45,161 nucleotides of DNA from Planctomycetota bacterium (GTDB taxonomy: Bacteria > Planctomycetota > UBA11346), in NCBI GenBank assembly GCA_028280785.1, contig JANQLF010000313.1, positions 1 through 45,161 on the forward strand. The letters run 5' to 3'. Below are positions 27,670 to 34,718 of the stretch, in pieces. Positions within the stretch are counted from its first letter, which is position 1, and each line of letters opens with the position of its first letter. The notes under the pieces were generated by a model. That model ran no database searches, was not told the DNA's origin, and worked only from the letters and a program-made list of their open reading frames with translations. Both the position numbers and the translations under genes were made by a program.

Positions 27670-29006
27670 ACAGGACTAAAAGCTAGACGTTTTGAATTCA
27701 GCGAACGCTCTTGTACTTCCTGGCCATCGAATACTAGATACCCATTTACCCAAGTACTAGCAATACTAGAGCTAAACTTATGTCCCATATAAGGAGACCA
27801 ACCACAATGGAACAGCGTGTTCTCTTTAGTTACCGCACATGGAGTTCCCATGTCCACCAAAGCTAGATCAGCAAAATAACCTTCGCGCAAATAACCGCGG
27901 TCCACAACGCCATAGCGGATTGCAGGATTATGTGCCGTCTTTTCAACAACTTGCGCAAGAGACATGCGATCATGCTTCACGTGATCAAACAAGGTCAGCA
28001 GAGCATGCTGCACCAACGGCAATCCCGCTGGTGCAGCCATAAATTCTTGCTGTTTTTCTTCCCAAGTATGCGGGGCATGGTCTGTGGCAATAATATCAAT
28101 ACGACCGTCATGCAATGCCTGAATAATGGCATCGCGATCACTCGCAGCCTTAATGGCTGGATTGCATTTAATCAGATTTCCTTTTTCAGTGTAATCTTGA
28201 TCACAAAACCATAAATGATGGACACATGCTTCAGCTGTAATTTGCTTTGAAGTAATAGGTCCCTTTTCAAATAGACTTAATTCTTTTTCCGTTGTGAGAT
28301 GTAAGACATGTAATTTAGTGCCATGCTTTTTCGCAAAACCGACCGCCATTGACGATGAAGCATAACAGGCTTCAGTGTCACGAATAACCGGATGATCCGC
28401 TGCCACGAGTGGGCGATTCAGACTCATGGCGCGTTCCAAATTTTTCGCAATAACAGGACCGCTCTCACAATGCGTCGCAATAAGCCCTGGTGCTTCTCGA
28501 AATATATGTTCAAGAGCTGCAGGATCCTCTACCAGCAGGCTACCCGTTGATGCACCCATAAAGACTTTCACCCCACAGTGCTTTGTTGGATCAACACGCT
28601 TAATTTCATCTATATTTGCTTCAGTAGCTCCTAAATAAAACGAGTAGTTAGCAGCGGCAGTTTTTTCAGCAATTTTAAATTTACTCTCAAGTGCTTCGAT
28701 AGTCGTAGTCGAAGGGTTTACATTTGGCATTTCCATAAAACTGGTAATGCCACCAGCTACCGCTGCACGAGATTCACTGGCAATGGTTCCTTTATGCGCC
28801 AAACCTGGCTCACGAAAATGAACCTGATCATCAATCATTCCAGGAATCAAATACAGTCCTGATGCATCAACAACTTCATCATTACTCATGGGAGTAATCG
28901 AGTCAGCAATTTTTTCTATGCGCTCACCACAAATACGTAGATCCGATACATATACTTCACCTTCGTTAACCAACTGGGCATTTTTAATTAATATATTTTT
29001 CTTCAT
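27666..29006 (-). CDS. pyrC: Dihydroorotase, PyrC/PyrQ-like, with Gln replacing the first metal His
   Basis: A 446-residue dihydroorotase of the amidohydrolase superfamily, which cyclises carbamoyl-aspartate in pyrimidine synthesis. Visible ligands and substrate residues are H63 and R65 in DDQVHFREPG, the Lys in GVKVFMGAS, the His in IATHCES, the His in LHVLHLTTEK, and the Asp in IIATDHAPH. The first His of the usual HxH metal pair is Gln (Q61). This variant is known in a dihydroorotase subgroup that includes bacteroidete enzymes and, as I recall, Zur-regulated paralogues in Pseudomonas. Whether it lowers zinc demand is inference. It lies 50 bases downstream of hisI on the same strand, so both probably come from the promoter near 29508. 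No other pyrimidine genes are nearby, which fits a stress paralogue. Confidence 0.9.
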   Translation of the reverse strand: MKKNILIKNAQLVNEGEVYVSDLRICGERIEKIADSITPMSNDEVVDASGLYLIPGMIDDQVHFREPGLAHKGTIASESRAAVAGGITSFMEMPNVNPSTTTIEALESKFKIAEKTAAANYSFYLGATEANIDEIKRVDPTKHCGVKVFMGASTGSLLVEDPAALEHIFREAPGLIATHCESGPVIAKNLERAMSLNRPLVAADHPVIRDTEACYASSSMAVGFAKKHGTKLHVLHLTTEKELSLFEKGPITSKQITAEACVHHLWFCDQDYTEKGNLIKCNPAIKAASDRDAIIQALHDGRIDIIATDHAPHTWEEKQQEFMAAPAGLPLVQHALLTLFDHVKHDRMSLAQVVEKTAHNPAIRYGVVDRGYLREGYFADLALVDMGTPCAVTKENTLFHCGWSPYMGHKFSSSIASTWVNGYLVFDGQEVQERSLNSKRLAFSPV

Positions 29007-29056
29007 ACCACTTAAATCACCTAGTAGTAAATTATTGTTTGTTAAATCACGTAATG

Positions 29057-29476
29057 CTATGCATGGTGGTCTTGAGATGGTTGCTCTTCAATCTTTCGAT
29101 CACAAACCAAGCCAGTATCCGGAGAAAGCTTCCAACTAAAGCAAGACTGACGACCGGTATGGCAGGTTGGTCCAGCAGCATCAACGATGTATAGCAAAGC
29201 ATCACCGTCGCAGTCCACGCGTACTTCACAAAGGTGCTGCACATTGCCTGAGGTCTCACCCTTTACCCAAAGTTCCTGCCTGCTTCGTGACCAATAGACC
29301 GCTTTATTTATCTCAAGCGTTTTCCGCAAGGCCGCCCTACTTACCCAGGCTGACATAAGTACAGTTCCAGTATCTACTTGAACGGTGGTTACTGGCATCA
29401 AACCATCAGCACCCCACAGCAATGTGTCGAATGCCTCTTCCCAGGATGTCTGCATTGGCAGATCTTTATTGCTCAT
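29057..29476 (-). CDS. hisI: Phosphoribosyl-AMP cyclohydrolase HisI, likely zinc-stress paralogue
   Basis: A 139-residue HisI, which opens the adenine ring of phosphoribosyl-AMP in the third step of histidine synthesis. The metal sites of the family are intact: the Asp cluster DCDGD (D88, D90, D92) for magnesium, and Cys89, Cys105 and Cys112 (GPTCHTGRQSCF) for zinc. It stands alone, without other his genes, next to a COG0523 GTPase and a dihydroorotase. That grouping is described for genes switched on by zinc starvation. Three starts are possible: 29497 (inside the palindrome), 29476 (chosen) and 29455. The last would leave a normal leader if transcription starts within or just after the palindrome. 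Confidence 0.88.
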   Translation of the reverse strand: MSNKDLPMQTSWEEAFDTLLWGADGLMPVTTVQVDTGTVLMSAWVSRAALRKTLEINKAVYWSRSRQELWVKGETSGNVQHLCEVRVDCDGDALLYIVDAAGPTCHTGRQSCFSWKLSPDTGLVCDRKIEEQPSQDHHA

Positions 29477-29478
29477 GC

Positions 29479-29499
29479 TATTGCAACAATGTTGCAATA
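29479..29499. promoter_or_regulatory. Candidate Zur operator in the hisI / cobW divergent promoter region
   Basis: TATTGCAAC at 29479-29487 and GTTGCAATA at 29491-29499 form a perfect 9-base inverted repeat around AAT. It lies directly upstream of hisI and about 90 bases upstream of the COG0523 gene. On the minus strand a TTGACC element (29508-29513) sits 8 bases before it, so a bound repressor would cover the -10 region of a hisI-pyrC promoter. The size and AT-rich dyad form fit Fur-family operators. The assignment to Zur rests on the neighbouring genes, not on a known consensus for this organism. Confidence 0.6.
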
Positions 29500-29590
29500 A
29501 GTAATATGGTCAAGGATTCACTTTGAGCCACCTCTGGATTTAGGCTCCAAATTTATCGGCAATGAATTTTGATTTCATAATGGACTTACC

Positions 29591-30808
29591 ATGACAACTA
29601 CTGATCAACGACTCCCCGTCACCGTACTCTCAGGCTTTCTTGGGGCAGGTAAAACAGCGCTGCTCAATCATATCCTCAGCAACAGAGAAGGCCGTCGCGT
29701 TGCCGTCATCGTTAACGACATGAGTGAGGTGAATATTGATGCTGCACTCGTAAGTGGCGAATCGTCACTTAGTCGGACGGACGAAGCACTAGTAGAGATG
29801 AGTAATGGGTGCATTTGTTGTACACTGCGCGAAGATTTGCTTATCGAGGTAGGTCGCCTTGCTAATGAAGGTCGCTTCGATTATTTAGTAATCGAATCAA
29901 CTGGCATCAGTGAACCTCTACCCGTTGCACAGACCTTCACATTTGAACAAGAAGATGGAACCAGTCTCGGCACCATAGCGCATCTGGATACGATGGTGAC
30001 CATGGTTGATGCTGCAGCATTTTTACGCGATTACCGTTCGCCCGACGATTTAAAAGCACGCAAGATGGAACTCGGTGACGATGATGATCGGATCATTGCC
30101 GATCTCTTATTGGATCAGGTTGAATTTGCTGACGTCCTAGTTTTAAATAAAGCTGATTTAGTTAATACTGAAGAGTTAGAATATTTAAAAGAAATATTAC
30201 ACCATCTCAATCCAAATGCTGACCAGGTCGTAGCGGAATTTGGCAAGGTTTCACTAGAACGAGTCATGGCTACTGGTCGATTTGACATGGACGCAGCGCA
30301 AGAAAGCCCTGGATGGCTACGCGAGCTTAATGGTGAACATACACCAGAAAGTGAGACCTATGGCATTTCTTCATTTGTTTGGCGCGCTCGTCGCCCCTTA
30401 TCAAGTGAACGATTTATGATGTTTTTACAGAGCTCACTCGCACAAACAGTTTTACGCGCAAAAGGATTTTTGTGGCTGGCAACACGGCCTCGCCAACGAG
30501 CAATCTTTCATCAAGCAGGCACCATGTGTCGTATAGATCCGGGTGGTGGTTGGTGGGCACTCGTTCCACGCGAACAATGGCCACATGACGACCCCGAAGC
30601 AATAGCGCAAATAGAACGTGACTGGGATCCTGAATGGGGCGACATGATGCAAGAATTAGTATTAATCGGCGCCAATATGGATGAGCAAGAGCTTACATTA
30701 GTATTAAACGCTTGTTTATTAGACGACGACGAACTTGCTGCTGGTGAAAATTCCTGGATTCAATTCAACGACCCATTTCCTCAATGGCCAGAGCCAGCAT
30801 TATCATGA
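29591..30808 (+). CDS. COG0523/CobW-family metallochaperone GTPase (ZigA/ZagA-like)
   Basis: A 405-residue G3E GTPase of the COG0523 family, whose zinc-linked members deliver zinc to client enzymes during starvation. The P-loop is GFLGAGKT (residues 15-22). The metal-binding CxCC motif is C74-I-C76-C77 in [22 protein letters not shown] is the family's Walker B-like block, and VLNKADL gives guanine specificity. The C-terminal CobW_C domain (about 255-390) includes [11 protein letters not shown]. No His-rich metal tail is present. The gene diverges from hisI and pyrC across a palindromic operator and overlaps the next gene by four bases (ATGA). No cobalamin or nitrile hydratase genes are near, so a zinc role is favoured. 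Confidence 0.93.
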   Translation: MTTTDQRLPVTVLSGFLGAGKTALLNHILSNREGRRVAVIVNDMSEVNIDAALVSGESSLSRTDEALVEMSNGCICCTLREDLLIEVGRLANEGRFDYLVIESTGISEPLPVAQTFTFEQEDGTSLGTIAHLDTMVTMVDAAAFLRDYRSPDDLKARKMELGDDDDRIIADLLLDQVEFADVLVLNKADLVNTEELEYLKEILHHLNPNADQVVAEFGKVSLERVMATGRFDMDAAQESPGWLRELNGEHTPESETYGISSFVWRARRPLSSERFMMFLQSSLAQTVLRAKGFLWLATRPRQRAIFHQAGTMCRIDPGGGWWALVPREQWPHDDPEAIAQIERDWDPEWGDMMQELVLIGANMDEQELTLVLNACLLDDDELAAGENSWIQFNDPFPQWPEPALS

Positions 30809-31446
30809 GTATTATAAAAAATGATAACTGGCTGCGCGAATCTAATGACGCCTCAATTATTAAAGACGCTGGGCACGATGGAAATGCATTAACTATATGG
30901 CACCGACAAGCAGAATATGATTTAATTTCAGCTGTTAAAGAGATTTCAGATAATTCATTACCTGATGTTCACTGGACCGGAACCTTAGTGGGTTTTTCTA
31001 AATGGCTGGATACACACTTAATGAGTATTCCACATGCACATCGCGATGCGATGGCTGTGATAGCTGATGATATCTATGAACTAGCAAAGTGGTTCGATAG
31101 TCGCTGCAATGCTAGTGAATATATTTTTCGTTGTCATCGCCTCGATGAAACTATGTGCCCACGTTTTCATACCGACCGTGGCCCAATGCGATTATTTTGC
31201 ACTTATCGCGGTAAAGGCACTGAATGGGTTCCAGACACAGCGGTAGATTACTCGTTATTAAAGGCAAGAGGAACCAAAAACAGCGATATTGTCCCAGACC
31301 CCACCATGATTCAAACCGTTCCAAATTTTGCTGCGGCCGTCCTCTGCGGTAGCGACGAACATGGAAAAGGTGGTGTCGTGCATCGATCCCCTGGTGTTTT
31401 CGAAAGCACTAATCGATTTGCCTTCTGTATGACTTTGAATTTTTAA
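30805..31446 (+). CDS. DUF1826 family protein, possible 2OG/Fe(II)-type fold
   Basis: A 213-residue DUF1826 protein whose ATG overlaps the stop of the COG0523 GTPase, so the two are translationally coupled. DUF1826 genes are repeatedly found beside zinc-linked COG0523 genes, but I know of no proven activity. The C-terminal half reads like a double-stranded beta-helix oxygenase: [20 protein letters not shown] has an HxD pair (H122, D124), VHRSPG has a distal His (H193), and NRFAF an Arg 11 residues later (R204). This HxD...H...R spacing is that of Fe(II)/2-oxoglutarate enzymes. The fold and metal are inference. The start at 30805 is preferred over an in-frame ATG at 30784 because of the ATGA overlap. 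Confidence 0.82.
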   Translation: MSIIKNDNWLRESNDASIIKDAGHDGNALTIWHRQAEYDLISAVKEISDNSLPDVHWTGTLVGFSKWLDTHLMSIPHAHRDAMAVIADDIYELAKWFDSRCNASEYIFRCHRLDETMCPRFHTDRGPMRLFCTYRGKGTEWVPDTAVDYSLLKARGTKNSDIVPDPTMIQTVPNFAAAVLCGSDEHGKGGVVHRSPGVFESTNRFAFCMTLNF

Positions 31447-31492
31447 TGTATAGCTCCTTCTCTTATAATAAAATTACAATTGGCCTTATGCG

Positions 31493-32620
31493 ATGATAAA
31501 GCATTCCGATCCAGATATTTTTGATGTAGTGATCGTCGGTGGTGGTCCCGCTGGAATTGGTGTCAGTTTAGCGCTACAAAGCGCCGGCATTGAGAATATG
31601 GTCATCCTTGAGCGCCATACGGTTGGTGCGTCATTTGATTTATGGCCAACAGAAACTCGATTTATCACTCCTTCTTTTCCTAGTAATTCTATTGGTGTCC
31701 TTGATATCAATGCTGTTGCCATCGGCACCTCTCCAGGCTTCAGCCTACAAACAGAACATCCAACTGGTGAGCAGTATGCTTCCCATCTATGTGAGGTAGC
31801 CAAACATTTTAATCTACCTGTAAGACAACACGTTGACGTCACTGAAATTACACATGAAAATAATTTATTTAGTGTTCATTTAGAAAATGGTTCAATGCAG
31901 GCCAAACATGTCATTTGGGCGGCAGGAGAATTTCAATATCCACGATTAAGCGGATTCGATGGCAGCAATTTATGTGTGCACACCTCAACAATAGATAGCT
32001 ATAGCGACCTCGAAGGAGATGATTTTGTTATTATCGGCGGTTACGAAAGCGGTGTTGATGCAGCTTATCATTTAGCCGCCAATAATAAAAATGTCACTAT
32101 GATCGACAGCGGCTGCCCCTGGGTTCCAGATACCTCTGATCCCAGCAACACGCTTTCACCTTATTCACTAGAACGCATAAATGAATTTTGGTTTCAAGAA
32201 CGCGTCACACTTCTTCCTGACACGGTCATCATTAACGTAACAAAAATATCTGATAACTTTGTCATTACCACACTGGACGGTACCATTCTCGAAACCAAAG
32301 CGCAGCCACTTCTCGCTGGTGGATTTACTGGCAGTCATTCAATCATAGCAGATTTATTTGAGCCCCGTGATGACGGATTTCCTGCACTTAATGAACATGA
32401 TGAATCAACAATTACCTCTGGTCTCTATTTATGCGGACCATCAGTTCGACAAGAAAATCTATCCTTTTGCTTTATTTATAAATTCCGTCAACGTTTTGCT
32501 GTGGTTGCGTCTTCAATTGCCAATTCACTTGGCATGTCAGATGAAGGACTAGAGCTGTACCGAAGATGGGGAATATTCCTTGATGACCTTTCGTGCTGTG
32601 GCGAGGAGTGCGAATGTTAA
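31493..32620 (+). CDS. FAD/NAD(P)-dependent oxidoreductase with Cys-rich tail
   Basis: A 375-residue two-dinucleotide-fold flavoprotein of the thioredoxin reductase / flavin monooxygenase-like group. The FAD-binding motif is VVIVGGGPAGIGVSLALQSA at residues 10-30, and the NAD(P)-binding motif is FVIIGGYESGVDAAYHLAAN near residue 180. A third conserved block is SGLYLCGPSVRQENLSFCFI near residue 310. There is no CxxC redox pair in the core. The last 10 residues read LSCCGEECEC, with four cysteines that could bind a metal or carry electrons. It follows DUF1826 by 46 bases in the predicted zinc-response operon and overlaps the next small membrane gene. The substrate is unknown. Confidence 0.85.
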   Translation: MIKHSDPDIFDVVIVGGGPAGIGVSLALQSAGIENMVILERHTVGASFDLWPTETRFITPSFPSNSIGVLDINAVAIGTSPGFSLQTEHPTGEQYASHLCEVAKHFNLPVRQHVDVTEITHENNLFSVHLENGSMQAKHVIWAAGEFQYPRLSGFDGSNLCVHTSTIDSYSDLEGDDFVIIGGYESGVDAAYHLAANNKNVTMIDSGCPWVPDTSDPSNTLSPYSLERINEFWFQERVTLLPDTVIINVTKISDNFVITTLDGTILETKAQPLLAGGFTGSHSIIADLFEPRDDGFPALNEHDESTITSGLYLCGPSVRQENLSFCFIYKFRQRFAVVASSIANSLGMSDEGLELYRRWGIFLDDLSCCGEECEC

Positions 32621-32841
32621 TAAGCTCCAGTAAGAACACGAGCAAATCAACAACACGTTCCGCAAAACTCAATGCGATGTTGCGCGTAGAATGGCTAGGA
32701 CAAATGCTTGCCAGTGTTTGCTGGATAATCAGCATGCTATTTTATGGATTAGGGTCGCCTGGTGACTGGCTTCAGTTGACCGCCGCATCGGCGTGGTGCC
32801 TCGCTAATATCGCCTCAATAGCCGTGATAAAAGATGATTAA
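32614..32841 (+). CDS. Small two-helix membrane protein of the zinc-linked operon
   Basis: A 75-residue protein with two hydrophobic segments (WLGQMLASVCWIISMLFYGL and LQLTAASAWCLANIASIAVI) after a Ser/Lys-rich N-terminus. The ATG at 32614 is chosen because a GAGGAGTGCGA ribosome-binding site lies directly before it. A GTG at 32593 also opens the frame. It overlaps the end of the oxidoreductase gene, and its ribosome-binding site lies within that gene's Cys-rich tail codons, so the two are tightly coupled. It may anchor or serve the oxidoreductase at the inner membrane, which is inference. It somewhat resembles short DUF6552-type membrane proteins. Confidence 0.75.
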   Translation: MLISSSKNTSKSTTRSAKLNAMLRVEWLGQMLASVCWIISMLFYGLGSPGDWLQLTAASAWCLANIASIAVIKDD

Positions 32842-32875
32842 TTTACAAGACATTTACCATAATCTGAAAATTAAA

Positions 32876-33709
32876 CTACGCCTGCATTAATGATTTTAGG
32901 TAACGACGAGGCGACATACCTGTTTCGCGCTTAAATGCAGCGGAAAAATTCTGCACACGATCATAACCGACCGCACGACCGACCTCACTAACGTTTAATT
33001 GACCTTGATGTAACAATGTTTTCGCCCGCAGGATACGTCGTGCGACGATATATGCGCCCGGAGTAATGCTCATATGTTGTTTAAACACGCGTAAAAAATG
33101 AAATGTGCTGAACCCAGCAATCTGTGCCAGCTCTTCAATATCAATTGTCTGATCAATATGTTGATCAACCCAGTTTTGAATTTTATCAACAACTATCGTA
33201 AATGGATCACGACTCACATCGCGATGACAGCGGCCAACCAAAGCGATTACACGCATCAATAAACTTGCCGCTTCTAAGGCTGCTTGATCTCCCTCGCGTT
33301 GCACTAATTGGTGCAGTGCTTCAATTGCTGGCAAAGCATCTTGCACATCCGCAATAGATCGCTGCTCAGCAATCCCAGCTATTTCTAATAAGTGCTCGAT
33401 TTGTTGGCCGCGACATTCTATCCACAAACCCTCCCAATAACCAACTTCAGGATCAGTTCGATAAATATGCCCAGGCATTGGCGGCAAGTACCACCAGGTA
33501 TGCGGCTTGGCATAAATGGTTTGATCGTGAAGCTCAGCGACCGCCCCACCGGCGAGCGTATACATAAAATGATGCACAGGCCAGCCATCACTGCGGTCAC
33601 CAACGTACGATCCACGAATGTGGTAGCGACCTATCGACACTAGCTCGAGTATTTCCTCTAGATCCTGTCGTGGCGACAGGTGCGCATTGTAGGGCATCTC
33701 AATTGGCAT
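32876..33709 (-). CDS. AraC-family transcription regulator 1
   Basis: A 277-residue AraC/XylS regulator. The N-terminal half is a cupin-like sensor domain (YHIRGSYVGDRSDGWPVHHF, TWWYLPPMPGHIYRTD). The C-terminal DNA-binding domain has the two helix-turn-helix units, IEELAQIAGFSTFHFLRVFK and VSEVGRAVGYDRVQNFSAAF, followed by KRETGMSPRRYLKSL, the AraC signature. It diverges from the phytanoyl-CoA dioxygenase-like gene across 110 bases and probably controls it and the sulfatase beyond. The likely inducer is the sulfated or related compound that those enzymes process. That is inference. Confidence 0.92.
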   Translation of the reverse strand: MPIEMPYNAHLSPRQDLEEILELVSIGRYHIRGSYVGDRSDGWPVHHFMYTLAGGAVAELHDQTIYAKPHTWWYLPPMPGHIYRTDPEVGYWEGLWIECRGQQIEHLLEIAGIAEQRSIADVQDALPAIEALHQLVQREGDQAALEAASLLMRVIALVGRCHRDVSRDPFTIVVDKIQNWVDQHIDQTIDIEELAQIAGFSTFHFLRVFKQHMSITPGAYIVARRILRAKTLLHQGQLNVSEVGRAVGYDRVQNFSAAFKRETGMSPRRYLKSLMQA

Positions 33710-33757
33710 AATAGCAATATTTCATAAGTATAAGCAAGTATCAATTAAAAACTATGT

Positions 33758-33786
33758 TTGTATGCGTTGTTTCTCGTACCTATAAT
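33758..33786 (+). promoter_or_regulatory. Promoter of the PhyH-like gene
   Basis: TTGTAT at 33758-33763 and a consensus TATAAT at 33781-33786 are separated by 17 bases, 33 bases before the start codon at 33820, which has a TAAGGAATAGCC ribosome-binding site. An 11-base element TATGTTTGTAT (33753-33763) overlaps the -35 box and recurs before the sulfatase gene. Confidence 0.6.
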
Positions 33787-33819
33787 GACATCAACAACAA
33801 TTATTCATAAGGAATAGCC

Positions 33820-34584
33820 ATGCTCAGCCAGGCCCAAATCGACCATTATCAAGATCACGGTTACCTCATCGTTGAAGGTTTGATCGACAACGCGCAGATC
33901 GCGGAAATCTTAAGCAACGTTGATGATGTAATTAGTCAAGCTGAATATGGCGTCGATGAACATTCGGTATGTTGGGACTCACAAATACGCAGTGGCAAGG
34001 TTGAATTAAATGAAAATGAACAGCATCTTGGTGTATTTAAATTACATCATCCGCATGATGAGTTCCCATATTTTGAAAATTTAGGAAAATATTATCCCGG
34101 TTTAGAAATAGTCGCTGACCTGCTCGGTGAAGACATCGATATGATCGCTCAACAAGTCATCATGAAACCACCCAAACACGGACAGTGGCAGCCCTACCAT
34201 CAAGACGGACATTATTTTGATTTCAAACCATCAACCGGTTGCGGTGTGTGGATTGCGTTAGATCCAGCACGAGTTGAAAATGGATGTTTATGGGTTGTTC
34301 CCGGTTCGCATAAGCTTGATTTATTAGAGCACGAAAAGCCCGATGTCGAAGATATCAATCGCGCATTCTTAGAAGCGCAAGGCTTTAATAAAGACGATGG
34401 CATTCCCGTTGAATTAAAACCAGGTAGTGCAGTTATCTTTCACAATAAATTGCTGCATATGTCAGGACCTAATACGAGTGACTATTCACGCCGCAGCATT
34501 GTTGCTCATTTTGCCAATTCAAATTGGACGTTTGGCGAACGATGCAAACGCTTAGCGGTACGACGCAAAGCATTAGCCGTCTAA
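33820..34584 (+). CDS. Phytanoyl-CoA dioxygenase (PhyH)-family protein
   Basis: A 254-residue Fe(II)/2-oxoglutarate-dependent oxygenase of the PhyH family. The metal triad is visible as H127-x-D129 in PYHQDGHYFDF and a distal His at 213 in FHNKLLHMSGPNTS. The Arg pair in YSRRSIVAHF probably binds 2-oxoglutarate. GCGVWIALDPARVENGCLWV and VVPGSHKLD are standard family blocks. Bacterial members hydroxylate diverse small molecules, so the mammalian substrate should not be assumed. It lies between an AraC regulator and a sulfatase, suggesting a catabolic role on a sulfated or methylated compound. Confidence 0.9.
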   Translation: MLSQAQIDHYQDHGYLIVEGLIDNAQIAEILSNVDDVISQAEYGVDEHSVCWDSQIRSGKVELNENEQHLGVFKLHHPHDEFPYFENLGKYYPGLEIVADLLGEDIDMIAQQVIMKPPKHGQWQPYHQDGHYFDFKPSTGCGVWIALDPARVENGCLWVVPGSHKLDLLEHEKPDVEDINRAFLEAQGFNKDDGIPVELKPGSAVIFHNKLLHMSGPNTSDYSRRSIVAHFANSNWTFGERCKRLAVRRKALAV

Positions 34585-34608
34585 TCGCACAGAGATTTCT
34601 TGATTTTC

Positions 34609-34634
34609 ATACCCGGACACATCAGTCCGGGTAT
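34609..34634 (+). terminator. Hairpin terminator after the PhyH-like gene
   Basis: ATACCCGGAC (34609-34618) pairs perfectly with GTCCGGGTAT (34625-34634) around a 6-base loop, 25 bases after the stop codon. Only a short T-run follows, so termination may be partial. The sulfatase has its own promoter just beyond. Confidence 0.6.
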
Positions 34635-34647
34635 TTGCGTAATATGT

Positions 34648-34675
34648 TTGTATATTGCGTATTTTGTACTATAAC
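34648..34675 (+). promoter_or_regulatory. Promoter of the sulfatase gene
   Basis: TTGTAT at 34648-34653 and TATAAC at 34670-34675 are separated by 16 bases, about 43 bases before the sulfatase start. The element TATGTTTGTAT (34643-34653) is identical to that over the PhyH promoter. GCGT and GTAC blocks also recur at similar places. Confidence 0.55.
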
Positions 34676-34718
34676 TCAAAAACATCTATATCAAGCAATT
34701 CAACCTGATTAGTATGAA

